Assembly (NCBI RefSeq): GCF_026870175.2
Contig: NZ_CP113977.2
Location: forward strand, 2,356,001-2,420,000
DNA: 64,000 bases
Reading direction: 5' to 3'
Source: Flavobacterium aestivum
Lineage (GTDB): Bacteria > Bacteroidota > Bacteroidia > Flavobacteriales > Flavobacteriaceae
Part shown: positions 8,744 through 17,819 of the stretch, piece by piece
Layout: the number at the start of each line of letters is the position of its first letter
Numbering within the stretch: the first letter of the stretch is position 1
Notes under the pieces: model-generated
Databases searched by the model: none
The model's input: only the letters and a program-made list of their open reading frames with translations
Told to the model about the DNA's origin: nothing
Program-made: the position numbers and the translations under genes

Positions 8744-9508
8744 TTGAAGGTATATTTTTTAGGAACAGGTACGTCACAAGGAATTCCTATTATAGGGAGT
8801 GATCATGAGGTGTGTAAAAGTACTGATAGTAAGGATAAAAGACTTAGAGTTTCGGTTTGGATTACTTGGGATGATCATTCTTATGTTATTGATTGCGGTC
8901 CGGATTTTAGACAACAAATGTTAACTAGCAATTGCAAAAAAGTTGAAGGAATTCTTTTTACGCACGAACATTCTGACCATACTGCAGGTCTGGATGACAT
9001 ACGTCCCTTTAATTTCAGACAAGGTGAGATGCCAATTTATGCTCATAAGCGAGTTATTGAAAATCTCCAAAAACGGTTTGATTATATTTTTGAAACCCAA
9101 AATAGATATCCGGGAGCTCCTTCTGTAAAAACTTTTGAAGTAGAAAATAATAAGCCATTTTCTATTGGTGATAAAATGGTGATTCCTGTTAATGTTATGC
9201 ATGGAAGTCTTCAGGTTTTTGGATACAGAATTGATGATTTTGCTTATTTAACCGATGTTAAAACCATTGAAGATAGTGAAGTTGATAAATTAAAAAACTT
9301 AAAAGTATTGGTGGTTAATGCTTTACGGGAAGAACTGCACGATAGTCATTTCAATTTGCAGGAAGCATTAGATTTTATAACTTTGGTCAAGCCACAAAAG
9401 GCCTATATTACACACATAAGTCATATTCTGGGTTTTCATGAAGAAGTACAAAAAGAGCTTCCTGATAATGTTTTCTTAGCTTATGATAATTTAGAAATTA
9501 CAATTTAA
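8744..9508 (+). CDS. MBL-fold metallo-hydrolase, PhnP-like
   Basis: 254 residues starting at a TTG codon. It begins directly with the fold's first strand (MKVYFLGTGTSQGIP), so no earlier start is needed. The metal-binding motif is FTHEHSDHTAG (His74, His76, Asp78, His79), with later metal ligands likely in NVMHGS, YLTDVK and ITHISHI. The layout matches the PhnP / cyclic-phosphate phosphodiesterase branch of the metallo-beta-lactamase superfamily. There is no phosphonate operon nearby, so the substrate is unknown. It is followed after 5 bases by a small membrane-anchored protein, very probably in the same transcript. Confidence 0.88.
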   Translation: MKVYFLGTGTSQGIPIIGSDHEVCKSTDSKDKRLRVSVWITWDDHSYVIDCGPDFRQQMLTSNCKKVEGILFTHEHSDHTAGLDDIRPFNFRQGEMPIYAHKRVIENLQKRFDYIFETQNRYPGAPSVKTFEVENNKPFSIGDKMVIPVNVMHGSLQVFGYRIDDFAYLTDVKTIEDSEVDKLKNLKVLVVNALREELHDSHFNLQEALDFITLVKPQKAYITHISHILGFHEEVQKELPDNVFLAYDNLEITI

Positions 9509-9513
9509 TATAC

Positions 9514-10014
9514 ATGAAAAAATCATTCCTCCTTTACGCTTTAATTTTGTCTTTAGTTTTTAATGTTTATACCTATATGTTTTTAAGTAAAGAGGTAACT
9601 TTTGAGCAAGAAAAATATAAAAAAACGACAGCTAAATTAAAAGACAGTTTGCAATCTGTTACCAATAAATTGTCTGATGCTAATTATTTTTCATTGGAGA
9701 AAAATGAAAATGCCCAAAATTATTTTGAAACGGTAAAGTCTGATAAAATAAGGAACTATGCTACCTTAATTCCTTATATTACTGCACAATTATTGGATTT
9801 AAATGCAAATCCAAAAGGGAATCCTTATATTGGACAAGAACAATTGGGAGCCAATAAATTTGTGATTAACAAAGTAAAAGTATTAAATCACCGTTGGATA
9901 ATTGCTGATTATAGCGATGGAGAATATTGGGGAGAGGTGTTGTTGAAATACTTTATCAATGACGATGAAAGCGTTTCTTTCGAAGTTAATCAGTCTCTTC
10001 TATATCAGAAGTAA
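9514..10014 (+). CDS. Conserved membrane-anchored protein of unknown function
   Basis: 166 residues. Residues 5-25 form one hydrophobic helix (LLYALILSLVFNVYTYMFL) that could be an uncleaved signal anchor. Residues 30-62 are Lys/Glu-rich and probably coiled coil. The rest is a small alpha/beta domain with IADYSDGEYWGEVLLKYF near the end. No motif that I can tie to a function. It follows the MBL hydrolase by 5 bases and probably shares its mRNA. Confidence 0.75.
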   Translation: MKKSFLLYALILSLVFNVYTYMFLSKEVTFEQEKYKKTTAKLKDSLQSVTNKLSDANYFSLEKNENAQNYFETVKSDKIRNYATLIPYITAQLLDLNANPKGNPYIGQEQLGANKFVINKVKVLNHRWIIADYSDGEYWGEVLLKYFINDDESVSFEVNQSLLYQK

Positions 10015-10067
10015 AAAAAAAGTGTTTAGTTTGTTAGCACTTAATTGATACTAACAAACTAAACACT
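10012..10067 (-). terminator. Strong terminator of the esterase operon
   Basis: Perfect 17-base arms AGTGTTTAGTTTGTTAG (10021-10037) and CTAACAAACTAAACACT (10051-10067). On the minus strand the hairpin is followed by nine T, so it mainly ends the leftward operon that finishes at 10073. It may also stop the rightward gene. Confidence 0.85.
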
Positions 10068-10072
10068 GAATA

Positions 10073-10720
10073 TTAATTTTGAGCTAACCAGTTTTTTAAA
10101 TCATAAAAATTTTGTGGTGCTACCCCATGGCCTACAGGGTATTCTTTATAAACAATAGCAACTCCTAATTTTTCTAGAATCCCAGGGGTTTTTCTAGCCC
10201 AATCTACAGGGATTACTTGATCTACAGTTCCGTGTGAAGCAAATATTTTAAGTTGGTTTAGATTGTTTTTTAAATAATCTTCGGCTACGATTTCTAAATT
10301 GAGGTAACCGCTCATAGCTACTACTTTATTGATTTTTTCTGGATACGAAAGTGCTACAGCATAACTCAAAATTGATCCTTGGCTAAAGCCAAAAAGAGTC
10401 ACATTATTAGAGTCAATAGCATAGTTACTTGCTAACTCATCAATAAAGCGAGCAATTGTATCTCTGGAAATTCGGGCTTGATCATTATCTGAAAATTTGT
10501 TTTGATCAGCATCAAAATTTATTGCATACCAAGCGTAACTTCCGTATTGTAAATCATAAGGAGCACGCGCCGAAATTACATAATATTCATCCGGTAATTC
10601 TGTAGCAAAAGAAAACAAATCAGCCTCATTGCTTCCGTAACCATGAAGCATTAGTATGACTGGGTTTTTATCTAAAATTACTTTGGGTTCTCTTATTTTA
10701 TATTCTAAGGATAGATTCAT
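10073..10720 (-). CDS. Carboxylesterase/phospholipase family alpha/beta hydrolase
   Basis: 215 residues, no signal peptide. The catalytic triad is readable: nucleophile Ser113 in GFSQGS, Asp167 in HGTVDQVIP, His198 in PVGHGVAP. The oxyanion loop is LHGYGSNEADLF at residues 25-36. This is the short carboxylesterase (Abhydrolase_2) type that cleaves small acyl esters. It is the last gene of the leftward run BatA, dihydroorotase-like, small membrane protein, esterase. A 16-base hairpin-like sequence (TCCCGAA / TTCGGGA, 10741-10756) lies just upstream. Confidence 0.9.
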   Translation of the reverse strand: MNLSLEYKIREPKVILDKNPVILMLHGYGSNEADLFSFATELPDEYYVISARAPYDLQYGSYAWYAINFDADQNKFSDNDQARISRDTIARFIDELASNYAIDSNNVTLFGFSQGSILSYAVALSYPEKINKVVAMSGYLNLEIVAEDYLKNNLNQLKIFASHGTVDQVIPVDWARKTPGILEKLGVAIVYKEYPVGHGVAPQNFYDLKNWLAQN

Positions 10721-10740
10721 TTTTTATATTTTAGTTCCTA

Positions 10741-10756
10741 TCCCGAAGTTTCGGGA
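10741..10756. repeat. Short intergenic palindrome
   Basis: TCCCGAA (10741-10747) and TTCGGGA (10750-10756) with a two-base loop, in an otherwise AT-rich gap. It is the GC-richest stretch of the gap and looks like a piece of a dispersed repeat rather than a terminator, because no T-run follows on either strand. Confidence 0.35.
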
Positions 10757-10801
10757 CGGAATCAGATTTTATGATTTATTCTAAATAAAGTTGAATTTAT
10801 T

Positions 10802-11131
10802 TTAAGAAATGCTTTTAAGCCATTTTTGAAAATAAGTTCCCAATAATGGAAGAGGTTTTGTCTCACCTTTTATTGCGCCAAATATGCCATAAGTCCATAA
10901 AACTGAAATGAAAACCCACATTGGTGCAGAAATCATCAGGCTGTCAAAGTTACTAATGATTAGTCCTAATGAAATAAAGGTGATTGTTAACCCCAATCCT
11001 TGGCGGATATGAAAGGAAGCGAATTCATTCTTGTCTTCGGCATTCATAGACATGGCTATAAATACACCAATACCTAAAATATAACTGGTGATTGCGGCTG
11101 TTTTTCCAGCTTCGATAGTAGTATTGTTCAT
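10802..11131 (-). CDS. Small multi-pass membrane protein, DUF4870/Tic20-like
   Basis: 109 residues with three to four hydrophobic helices (about residues 12-29, 46-65, 70-90). The stretch DKNEFASFHIRQGLGLTI resembles the 'A-x-F-H-x-R-Q' signature of DUF4870/Tic20-like small membrane proteins. No enzymatic motif. It starts 9 bases after the dihydroorotase-like stop, so it belongs to the same operon. Role unknown. Confidence 0.75.
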   Translation of the reverse strand: MNNTTIEAGKTAAITSYILGIGVFIAMSMNAEDKNEFASFHIRQGLGLTITFISLGLIISNFDSLMISAPMWVFISVLWTYGIFGAIKGETKPLPLLGTYFQKWLKSIS

Positions 11132-11140
11132 GCTATTTGT

Positions 11141-12394
11141 TTATCCTAAAATTAATTTCCCTTGGTTAAAAATTCCATACGCTTTTCCTTTTAGATTGGT
11201 TCCTAGGAATGCTGAATTTTTTGATTTTGAAAGTATGTTTTCTTTTGTGAAAACACTATTACCTTCCGGATTAAACAAAGTAATATCGGCTATTTCGCCT
11301 TCGTTAATACTATTGTTTGGAATACTGAAAATGGTTTTTCCTGAGGTAAATTTTTCGATTATAGTTTCTAATGGGAGTACAGTCATTAAGGCGCCAAATG
11401 CACTTTCTAGTCCTATGGTTCCATTTTTGGCCATATCAAACTCCATTTTTTTGTGTTCGATATCGATAGGGTTATGATCTGTAGTAATCATATCGATAGT
11501 TCCATCTAGAATTCCGTTGAGTAATGCTTGTCTGTCATTCTCAGCTTTCAATGGTGGAGTCACTTTATATCGTGTGTCAAATTCTTCTAGTTTCTCATCC
11601 GTTAATACTAAATGATGTACGGTTGCACTACAAGTAACGTTAAGTCCTTTTGCTTTGGCTTCTTTGATTAATTGTACCGATTTTGCTGAAGAAATGGTTG
11701 GGATATGCATTTTACCGCCAGTATATTCTAGAAGGAATAAGTTTCTGGCAATCAGTAATTCTTCTGCTAGATTCGGAATGCCTTTCAGTCCCAATCGTGT
11801 AGAAACAATACCTTCGTTCATGACGCCATTTCCTTTTATTTTGTCGTCTTGTGCAAAAGCAATGACTAGTCCATCAAAATCCTGTACGTATTGCAAGGCT
11901 ATTTTTAGGAGATTGGCATTGTCTAAACTTTTGGTATAATCGCCAAAAGCTACTGCGCCAGAGTTTTTCATGTCATACAACTCGGCCATGTCTTTACCTT
12001 CACTTTCCTTGGTTAGAGCACCTATCGGAAACAATTGTGTGGCAAAACCATTGGCTTTACTTTTTACAAAATTAACCTGAGCTTGATTGTCTATAATAGG
12101 GAATGAATTGGGTTGCAAAGCAATGGCTGTAAAACCGCTTTTGGCAGCAACATCTAGCCCGTTTGCAATAGTTTCCCGGTCTTCAAATCCTGGCTCTCCC
12201 AAGGAAACACTACTGTCAAACCATCCTTGTGAAAGGTGAAGGTTTTCTAGTTTTAGTTCTTCGGCATCATCAGTATTTGGAAGTGCCTTTCCAATTTTTT
12301 TTATAAAACCATCTACAATTAAAAGATCTACAGTCTGGTTGTGAAAAGGACTTTTCGAATCGATAATTTTTGCTTCTCGGATGATTATTTTCAT
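11141..12394 (-). CDS. Dihydroorotase-like protein with lost metal ligands (probably non-catalytic)
   Basis: 417 residues, amidohydrolase fold related to type I dihydroorotase, which closes the ring in pyrimidine synthesis. The usual zinc motif (D-x-H-x-H-L-R-E-P-G) reads DSSVSLGEPG at 60-69: both His positions are Ser62 and Ser64 and the substrate Arg is Gly66. The normal HCED segment is FAQD (180-183), and the later H-x-x-H-x-S has Thr at its second His (HIPTIS, 230-235). The HH of TVHHLVLTDE and the Asp of TTDHNP (306) remain. This pattern resembles the inactive PyrC' (PyrX) partners that support aspartate carbamoyltransferase. Whether it does so here is inference. It lies in an operon with BatA upstream and a small membrane protein downstream. 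Confidence 0.85.
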   Translation of the reverse strand: MKIIIREAKIIDSKSPFHNQTVDLLIVDGFIKKIGKALPNTDDAEELKLENLHLSQGWFDSSVSLGEPGFEDRETIANGLDVAAKSGFTAIALQPNSFPIIDNQAQVNFVKSKANGFATQLFPIGALTKESEGKDMAELYDMKNSGAVAFGDYTKSLDNANLLKIALQYVQDFDGLVIAFAQDDKIKGNGVMNEGIVSTRLGLKGIPNLAEELLIARNLFLLEYTGGKMHIPTISSAKSVQLIKEAKAKGLNVTCSATVHHLVLTDEKLEEFDTRYKVTPPLKAENDRQALLNGILDGTIDMITTDHNPIDIEHKKMEFDMAKNGTIGLESAFGALMTVLPLETIIEKFTSGKTIFSIPNNSINEGEIADITLFNPEGNSVFTKENILSKSKNSAFLGTNLKGKAYGIFNQGKLILG

Positions 12395-12496
12395 GTGTAG
12401 TTATTATTTGCTTTTTATGGGAACATATTGTCGCAATTCTTTATTCTCATTCTTCGCGACTTCATGTGTACTTTGTAATTTTTAGTAATCGAATTG

Positions 12497-14425
12497 TTAT
12501 TTTATAAATTTTATAATTGCCATTTCTAACGCTAAAAATAACAGTGCAAAGATAATAAACCATTTCCAAATTTGATTGTCACTTCGGTTGGTTTGTAACG
12601 TGTCAAAAATGGTTGTAATGGAATCACTCGTTTTATAATTGGATAACAAACTTTCATCAATTTGATCCAAATTACTTTCGGTTCTAGCATAATTAAAACT
12701 GATGTTTTCTATTGGCGTTTTGGAATCATAAATAGTGAAATTGCCCGCTTTCTCTGGATAATCATTAAAAAACAATTGTACTTTATTATTTAACAGTTGT
12801 TGTACTGGGATGAATTGTTCTTCTGAGTTTTTTACACTTAGAATTTCATCTTTAGATAATAAAGTAGAAACAAGATAAGAGCTGTTATTTCCTATGGTGT
12901 TTGCATTAATTCCATTATTTTGCTTGTTTAATGCCATTTTATAGAAAACTGGAACAATCAATGGGGACAGTTGAAAATTAGAATTTGATAGATTCAACGG
13001 AGCCGAAAACACATAAACAGATGAAATAGTATTTCTAAGCGCTATTAAAAATGGTGATTGATCCTCAAAGTTTAGAATGGCTGAACTTGTAGTCGAAATC
13101 GTGAATTCTTTTTTAGTTTTTGGATATTGAAAATTATTTGTTTTGTTTTCAAATACACCTGCAAATAATGGATGATTAAAGTTGATTTTGGTAATCAGTT
13201 TTTCATTCGATTCTAATGATTTGTATTGAGTGGAGCCAAACTGATTTAGTAACGCATTCAAATTGGTTATTGAGGCGGTTTCGGATGGAATTACAATAAG
13301 ATTTCCGCCTTTGCTCACAAAGGATTTTAAAGTGGTTTGTAAGGATTGTGGAATTTCATCAAGTTCATTCAATACAATTGCATCTTGTTTGTCAATGCTG
13401 TTGTAATCAAGAGTGCTTAAGGTGAAAGAACTATAATTGAACTCATCATTCGTATAGATTCGACTCAAGAAATTGTTTTTTTCTGGAGCGCCAATGCTAA
13501 TAATATTGGTTTTTTTGATTTTTGAAATACTAAAAAATAATTTATTGTCATAGGCCAAATCATTGTCTTCTATAGAAACGTAGCCATGAAAAGCTTGTTT
13601 TGGAATTGTAAAATTGATGGTTTCTTTTTTGTTCTTAAAATTAATTATAGTTTTAGCAATCAGTTTATTCTGATTGTATAAAGCCATCGGAACAGGTTTG
13701 AAATCTGTACTGTAGTTGGTGGTAACAATCCCTAATTCATAAAAATCATCTAGTGTTTGGTGAATAAAAACACTATCGATAGCTACATTGTTTTTTTGTT
13801 CTGCCTTTGGAATTATAAAATAAGGAATGTTATCGTTGCCGATATTTTTTAATTGATTTTGGGATAAACCCACGGCATCGGTAATGATTATAATATCTTT
13901 TTTGAAAGCTGATTTGTGTGCTTTTACTTTAGCGATTATATTGTCCAGTTGAAAAGGAATTGCACTATACTTTAGGTTTTGCAATTCATTTCGAATGGTT
14001 TTGATATCCGTATTCCAATAATTATTGGTATTGGTAAGTAATGAAAAGTTGGTGTTTTCCGGAGTTTCTTCGAGTAGTTCCTGAACGGCACGTTTTAGTA
14101 ATTCCCCTTTTTTTCCTTTGGCTTGCATACTAAAGGAGTTGTCCAGAATAATATACATTTCATTGCTGGCATTTTTACTGTCTTTAGACTCGAAAAAGGG
14201 TTGTGCAAAGGCAAGAATAATACAAGTTAGTAAAAGTATTCTGCACGCCAAAAGCAACCATTTTTTGATATTGGAACTCTTTCTGGTTTGAATTGCAAGT
14301 GCTTTTAGGAAACGAACATTGGTGAAATATTCTTTTTTAAATCGTCTTAATTGAAACAAATGCACCAAAATTGGAACAATCAATAAGAATAGAAAGTATA
14401 GAATTTCGGGCTGTTTAAAGTGCAT
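12497..14425 (-). CDS. BatA-type membrane protein with von Willebrand factor A domain
   Basis: 642 residues. N-terminal BatA domain with two helices (about residues 8-26 and 56-74; LYFLFLLIVPILVHLFQLRRF and KKWLLLACRILLLTCIILAFAQPF). A vWA domain follows, with MIDAS motif DNSFSM (D-x-S-x-S) near residue 90 and IITDAVGLS further on. Residues 200-600 are a large periplasmic or extracytoplasmic part without recognised motif, and a last helix (IWKWFIIFALLFLALEMAII) closes the protein. BatA-like proteins occur in Bacteroides aerotolerance operons with MoxR ATPases, but no MoxR or BatB/C/D genes are here. First gene of the leftward four-gene run. Confidence 0.85.
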   Translation of the reverse strand: MHFKQPEILYFLFLLIVPILVHLFQLRRFKKEYFTNVRFLKALAIQTRKSSNIKKWLLLACRILLLTCIILAFAQPFFESKDSKNASNEMYIILDNSFSMQAKGKKGELLKRAVQELLEETPENTNFSLLTNTNNYWNTDIKTIRNELQNLKYSAIPFQLDNIIAKVKAHKSAFKKDIIIITDAVGLSQNQLKNIGNDNIPYFIIPKAEQKNNVAIDSVFIHQTLDDFYELGIVTTNYSTDFKPVPMALYNQNKLIAKTIINFKNKKETINFTIPKQAFHGYVSIEDNDLAYDNKLFFSISKIKKTNIISIGAPEKNNFLSRIYTNDEFNYSSFTLSTLDYNSIDKQDAIVLNELDEIPQSLQTTLKSFVSKGGNLIVIPSETASITNLNALLNQFGSTQYKSLESNEKLITKINFNHPLFAGVFENKTNNFQYPKTKKEFTISTTSSAILNFEDQSPFLIALRNTISSVYVFSAPLNLSNSNFQLSPLIVPVFYKMALNKQNNGINANTIGNNSSYLVSTLLSKDEILSVKNSEEQFIPVQQLLNNKVQLFFNDYPEKAGNFTIYDSKTPIENISFNYARTESNLDQIDESLLSNYKTSDSITTIFDTLQTNRSDNQIWKWFIIFALLFLALEMAIIKFIK

Positions 14426-14607
14426 TCTAAAGTTTTGTTTGCTTCACAGGATTTTATTACAATGATATTCATTGAATTTTGTGTGTCAAAAATACAAATT
14501 TGTAAACAGTTTTTTATGATGTTGCCATTATTTTTCAAAACTGCAAACAAATACTGTGATTTAAAAAGATAATAAGTATTTTCGCTATTCTTTGAAAATT
14601 ATAAAAT

Positions 14608-15717
14608 ATGAAAAAAGTTTATCTATTTCTTCTATTAATTTCTACCGTAGCTTCAATGCAGGCCCAAAAAAACTTATTGAATCTTCTTGTTGGTACTTAT
14701 ACCAATACATGTTATAGCAAAGGCATTTATACTTATGAATTTGATACCAATAATGCTCAAATGAGACTGAAAAAATCTTCGGACAGTATTGTCAATCCAA
14801 GTTATTTATCATTTTCTAAGGATAATAAATTTGTTTATGCAGTAAATGAAAACGGTGAGGAAAGCACTATAAGCTCTTTTGGGTTTGACTCCGTAAGTGG
14901 TAAGCCAAGTTTTATCAATAAAGAAAGTTCTAAAGGCGCTGACCCTTGTTATATCATTAATGATGATCAAAATGTAATTGTTGCCAATTATTCTGGTGGG
15001 AGTATTTCGGTTTTTGGTAAAAAGCAGGATGGTGGTTTAACCGAAGCAAAGCAGGTTATACAGCATTATGGTAATGGTACAAATGCAGATAGACAAGAAA
15101 AATCACATGTTCACATGGTTTATTTTTCGCCAGATAAGAAATATGTTTTAAGCAATGATTTAGGAAACGATAAAGTGTATGTGTATAATTATAACCCAAC
15201 TGCAACTACTGATGTTTTAACATTAAAAGATAGTGTTTCTGTAAAAGCGGGTAGTGGACCTAGACATTTAACGTTTGGAAAGAAAGGAAAATACATGTAT
15301 CTGTTACAGGAATTAGATGGTTCATTGACTACTTTCAGCTATGCAGAAGGGAAGTTAACCCCAATTAATGAAACCAGTATTTTAGCAAAAGATTTTAAAG
15401 GAGCTCCTAGCTCAGCCGATATTCATATTTCGCCTAACGGGAAATTTTTATACGCTTCGAATAGAGGAGAGGCCAATACTATTTCGATTTTTAAAATTTT
15501 AAAGAAAGGGAAATTAGAGCCAATAGGGGAAGTAAGTACTTTGGGGAAAGGACCGAGAAGTTTTGTGATTGATCCAACTGGGAAGTTTCTTTTGGTAGCA
15601 CATCAGTATACCAATGATATTATGATTTTTAAGATTCATAAACGAAAAGGAACTCTAACTGATACAGGGAAAAAAATTGACCTATGTTCTCCTGTTTGTT
15701 TAATTTTTAATAATTAG
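14608..15717 (+). CDS. Secreted seven-bladed lactonase (6-phosphogluconolactonase-like)
   Basis: 369 residues with a signal peptide (about 1-19, ending SMQAQ). The mature part has the lactonase beta-propeller pattern: LVGTYTNTCYSKGIYTYEFD, then blade repeats such as NPSYLSFSKDNKFVYAVNE, HVHMVYFSPDKKYVLSNDLG, GPRHLTFGKKGKYMYLLQE, SADIHISPNGKFLYASNRG and GPRSFVIDPTGKFLLVAHQ. Family members of the YbhE type hydrolyse 6-phosphogluconolactone in the cytosol, but the signal peptide argues for another lactone in the periplasm. It is followed after 6 bases by a small NTF2-like gene. Confidence 0.9.
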   Translation: MKKVYLFLLLISTVASMQAQKNLLNLLVGTYTNTCYSKGIYTYEFDTNNAQMRLKKSSDSIVNPSYLSFSKDNKFVYAVNENGEESTISSFGFDSVSGKPSFINKESSKGADPCYIINDDQNVIVANYSGGSISVFGKKQDGGLTEAKQVIQHYGNGTNADRQEKSHVHMVYFSPDKKYVLSNDLGNDKVYVYNYNPTATTDVLTLKDSVSVKAGSGPRHLTFGKKGKYMYLLQELDGSLTTFSYAEGKLTPINETSILAKDFKGAPSSADIHISPNGKFLYASNRGEANTISIFKILKKGKLEPIGEVSTLGKGPRSFVIDPTGKFLLVAHQYTNDIMIFKIHKRKGTLTDTGKKIDLCSPVCLIFNN

Positions 15718-15723
15718 TTGTAT

Positions 15724-16089
15724 ATGAATAGCAAAGATCAAATTGTAGAAAACGAAAATAGACTTTTAAAGGCTATACAGGAATCCGATATCACTGTTTT
15801 AGACGAATTATTGCATGATGATTTGCTTTTTAATATTCCAAATGGGATGACAATAACTAAGAATATGGATTTAGATAATTATAGATCGGGAAGTATAATT
15901 ATTAATTCAATATTGCCTAGTGATCAAATTATAAATGTCATCGATGATACTGTGATTGTAGCGGTAACTTTGGTGTTGAATGGTAAATATGATGAGCAAT
16001 CTTTGGATGGTAAATACCGATATTTAAGAGTTTGGAAATTATTTGACGATTCTTGGAAAGTAATTGCCGGAAATTGTGTTTTGTTATAA
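15724..16089 (+). CDS. NTF2-like (DUF4440/SnoaL-type) small protein
   Basis: 121 residues from the ATG at 15724. The open frame extends to a TTG at 15718, but the ATG is preferred because it gives MNSKDQIVENENRLLKAI, the standard family start. The pattern helix 'LLKAIQESDITVLDELLHDDLLFNIPNG', then beta strands and 'RYLRVWKLFDDSWKVIAG' is typical of DUF4440/NTF2-like cone-shaped folds. Members are small ligand-binding or isomerase-like proteins and the substrate is unknown. Probably co-transcribed with the lactonase. Confidence 0.8.
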   Translation: MNSKDQIVENENRLLKAIQESDITVLDELLHDDLLFNIPNGMTITKNMDLDNYRSGSIIINSILPSDQIINVIDDTVIVAVTLVLNGKYDEQSLDGKYRYLRVWKLFDDSWKVIAGNCVLL

Positions 16090-16105
16090 TTGATAAAGTT
16101 TAGAG

Positions 16106-16148
16106 ATAAAAATAGCCCATGAGATCGATCATGGGCTATTTTTTTATT
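16106..16148. terminator. Terminator between lactonase operon and helicase
   Basis: AAAATAGCCCATGA (16109-16122) pairs with TCATGGGCTATTTT (16129-16142), followed by a T-run. A-rich and T-rich flanks suit both convergent transcripts. Confidence 0.85.
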
Positions 16149-16206
16149 GGAAATTAAGACTGTCAAATAGTAAAAGATATAAATATTGACGACTTAATTC
16201 TGTTTA

Positions 16207-17556
16207 CTATTTCTTGTTTTTTCTCTTTTTGTCTCTTGTTTTCAGCATGTTTCTATTTACTGAACCGTGTGTTTTTTTCTTGGTTACTCCTGGTCCTCCT
16301 AAATTGACTTTCTTATTCTTTTTGCTTTTTTCATGAAAAGCACCTTCACCTACTAGTTTTTGTTTTTTTATCAAAATCTTAATAGGCTGCCTGTCTTTTT
16401 CTGGTCCAATCAATTTATCAGATACTTCAACTTCTTCTGGAAAAGTTTCAATGTCTAGCTCAGTATCCATTAAAATTTCAATAGCAATTTTTGATTCTTC
16501 TTCGCGTGGAGCTACAAGACTTATTGCTGTTCCAGTAGCATCAGCACGTCCCGTTCTACCAATTCTGTGCATGTATAATTCAGGTAATTCAGGCATCTCG
16601 AAGTTAATTACGTGTGTAATATTCGAAATATCTAAACCTCTTGCCATAATATCAGTAGTGATTAGTCCACGTAGATTTCCTTCCTGGAATTCAGCCATAG
16701 TGTTCAAACGGTAATTTTGAGATTTGTTGGAGTGAATAACACCAAACTGACCTTCAAAATCTTCCTCTATGCGTTCGTGAACCATATCCGAGATCTTCTT
16801 GTTATTCACAAAAACCAATACGCGACTCATGTCTTCGTTGGTTTGTAATAAGTGTTTTAAAAGATTGATTTTGGTATTGAAATTAGGAACTTGATATGTG
16901 ATTTGTGTAATATTTTCTAATGGGGTTCCTGATGGTGAAAGTGTAACTTCTTTAGGATAATCAAAGTAATCATTCAAAACGGCATCTACCTCGTCAGTCA
17001 TAGTTGCTGAGAATAGTATGTTTTGACGCTTTTTAGGCATCATTGCCAAAATAGCGGTCAATTGGGTACGGAAACCTAAATTTAGCATTTCGTCAAACTC
17101 GTCTATAACCAGTTTTTGCATTTCTTCAAAACGGATTACATTGTCTAATGTTAAATCCATAACTCTTCCTGGAGTTCCCACAAGAATATCACATCCTTGA
17201 TACACTGTTGTTTTTTGGGTGTTGATATTTACCCCTCCAAAAATTCCAATGGTGCGAACAGACATGTATTTGGTTAGTTTTTCAACTTCTTCCACCACTT
17301 GAACTACAAGTTCGCGAGTTGGAACAAGGATTACTATTTTTGGAGTATGACCTGGTGTAAATTTGTATAATTTTAATAAAGGAAGTAAATAGGCAAATGT
17401 TTTACCAGTACCGGTTTGTGCAATTCCCATCATATCACGGCCAGACATTATCACAGAAAAAGTTTTTTCCTGAATAGGAGTTGGAGATGTAAAACCTAAA
17501 TCGGTTATTGCTTTTTGTACAGATTTAGGAAGATTGAATTGTTCGAAAGTACTCAT
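16207..17556 (-). CDS. DEAD-box RNA helicase with DEFD motif II
   Basis: 449 residues from the ATG at 17556 (MSTFEQFNLP). The frame opens earlier at 17640, but a TATCTTTG promoter element at 17575-17582 lies inside that extension. Motifs in order: PTPIQ (Q motif), AQTGTGKT at 46-53, PTREL, GTPGR, motif II DEFD at 152-155, SAT at 183-185, ARGLD and HRIGRTGR. Motif II normally reads DEAD; the Phe replacement keeps the Asp-Glu pair needed for ATP hydrolysis. The last 50 residues are Lys-rich (EKSKKNKKVNL...RDKKRKNKK), suggesting direct RNA binding. ATP-dependent RNA remodelling in ribosome assembly or cold adaptation is the usual role; the exact subfamily is uncertain. Confidence 0.93.
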   Translation of the reverse strand: MSTFEQFNLPKSVQKAITDLGFTSPTPIQEKTFSVIMSGRDMMGIAQTGTGKTFAYLLPLLKLYKFTPGHTPKIVILVPTRELVVQVVEEVEKLTKYMSVRTIGIFGGVNINTQKTTVYQGCDILVGTPGRVMDLTLDNVIRFEEMQKLVIDEFDEMLNLGFRTQLTAILAMMPKKRQNILFSATMTDEVDAVLNDYFDYPKEVTLSPSGTPLENITQITYQVPNFNTKINLLKHLLQTNEDMSRVLVFVNNKKISDMVHERIEEDFEGQFGVIHSNKSQNYRLNTMAEFQEGNLRGLITTDIMARGLDISNITHVINFEMPELPELYMHRIGRTGRADATGTAISLVAPREEESKIAIEILMDTELDIETFPEEVEVSDKLIGPEKDRQPIKILIKKQKLVGEGAFHEKSKKNKKVNLGGPGVTKKKTHGSVNRNMLKTRDKKRKNKK

Positions 17557-17574
17557 TTGTATTTTAATTTTGTG

Positions 17575-17582
17575 CAAAGATA
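17575..17582 (-). promoter_or_regulatory. -7 promoter element of the DEAD-box helicase
   Basis: Minus strand TATCTTTG, exact TAnnTTTG match, with transcription expected near 17567, about 11 bases before the ATG at 17556. It rules out the longer reading frame start. The -33 region has only a weak CTTTCG. Confidence 0.5.
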
Positions 17583-17712
17583 GGTTTTTTGAAACTAAGG
17601 ATCGAAAGCTTGTACTAACTTTGGCATTATTTGATAACATATTGATCTATAATACTCTTGAAGTTTGTGTTGGTAAAATCGTTTGAATAAGTATTAATTT
17701 ATCATTGATTGA

Positions 17713-17768
17713 TAAAAAAACAAGCAAACCCCATATACTATTTGTGGTAATAGTTATTAGGGTTTGCT
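17713..17768 (-). terminator. Terminator of the receiver-domain gene
   Basis: AGCAAACCC (17723-17731) and GGGTTTGCT (17760-17768) are complementary. On the minus strand the hairpin is followed by TGTTTTTTTATC, giving the T-run for the gene that ends at 17820. Confidence 0.65.
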
Positions 17769-17819
17769 GTGAATTTAAAAGAGTGTTATTCTTTGTTCTT
17801 GGATTATTTGATGACTTTT

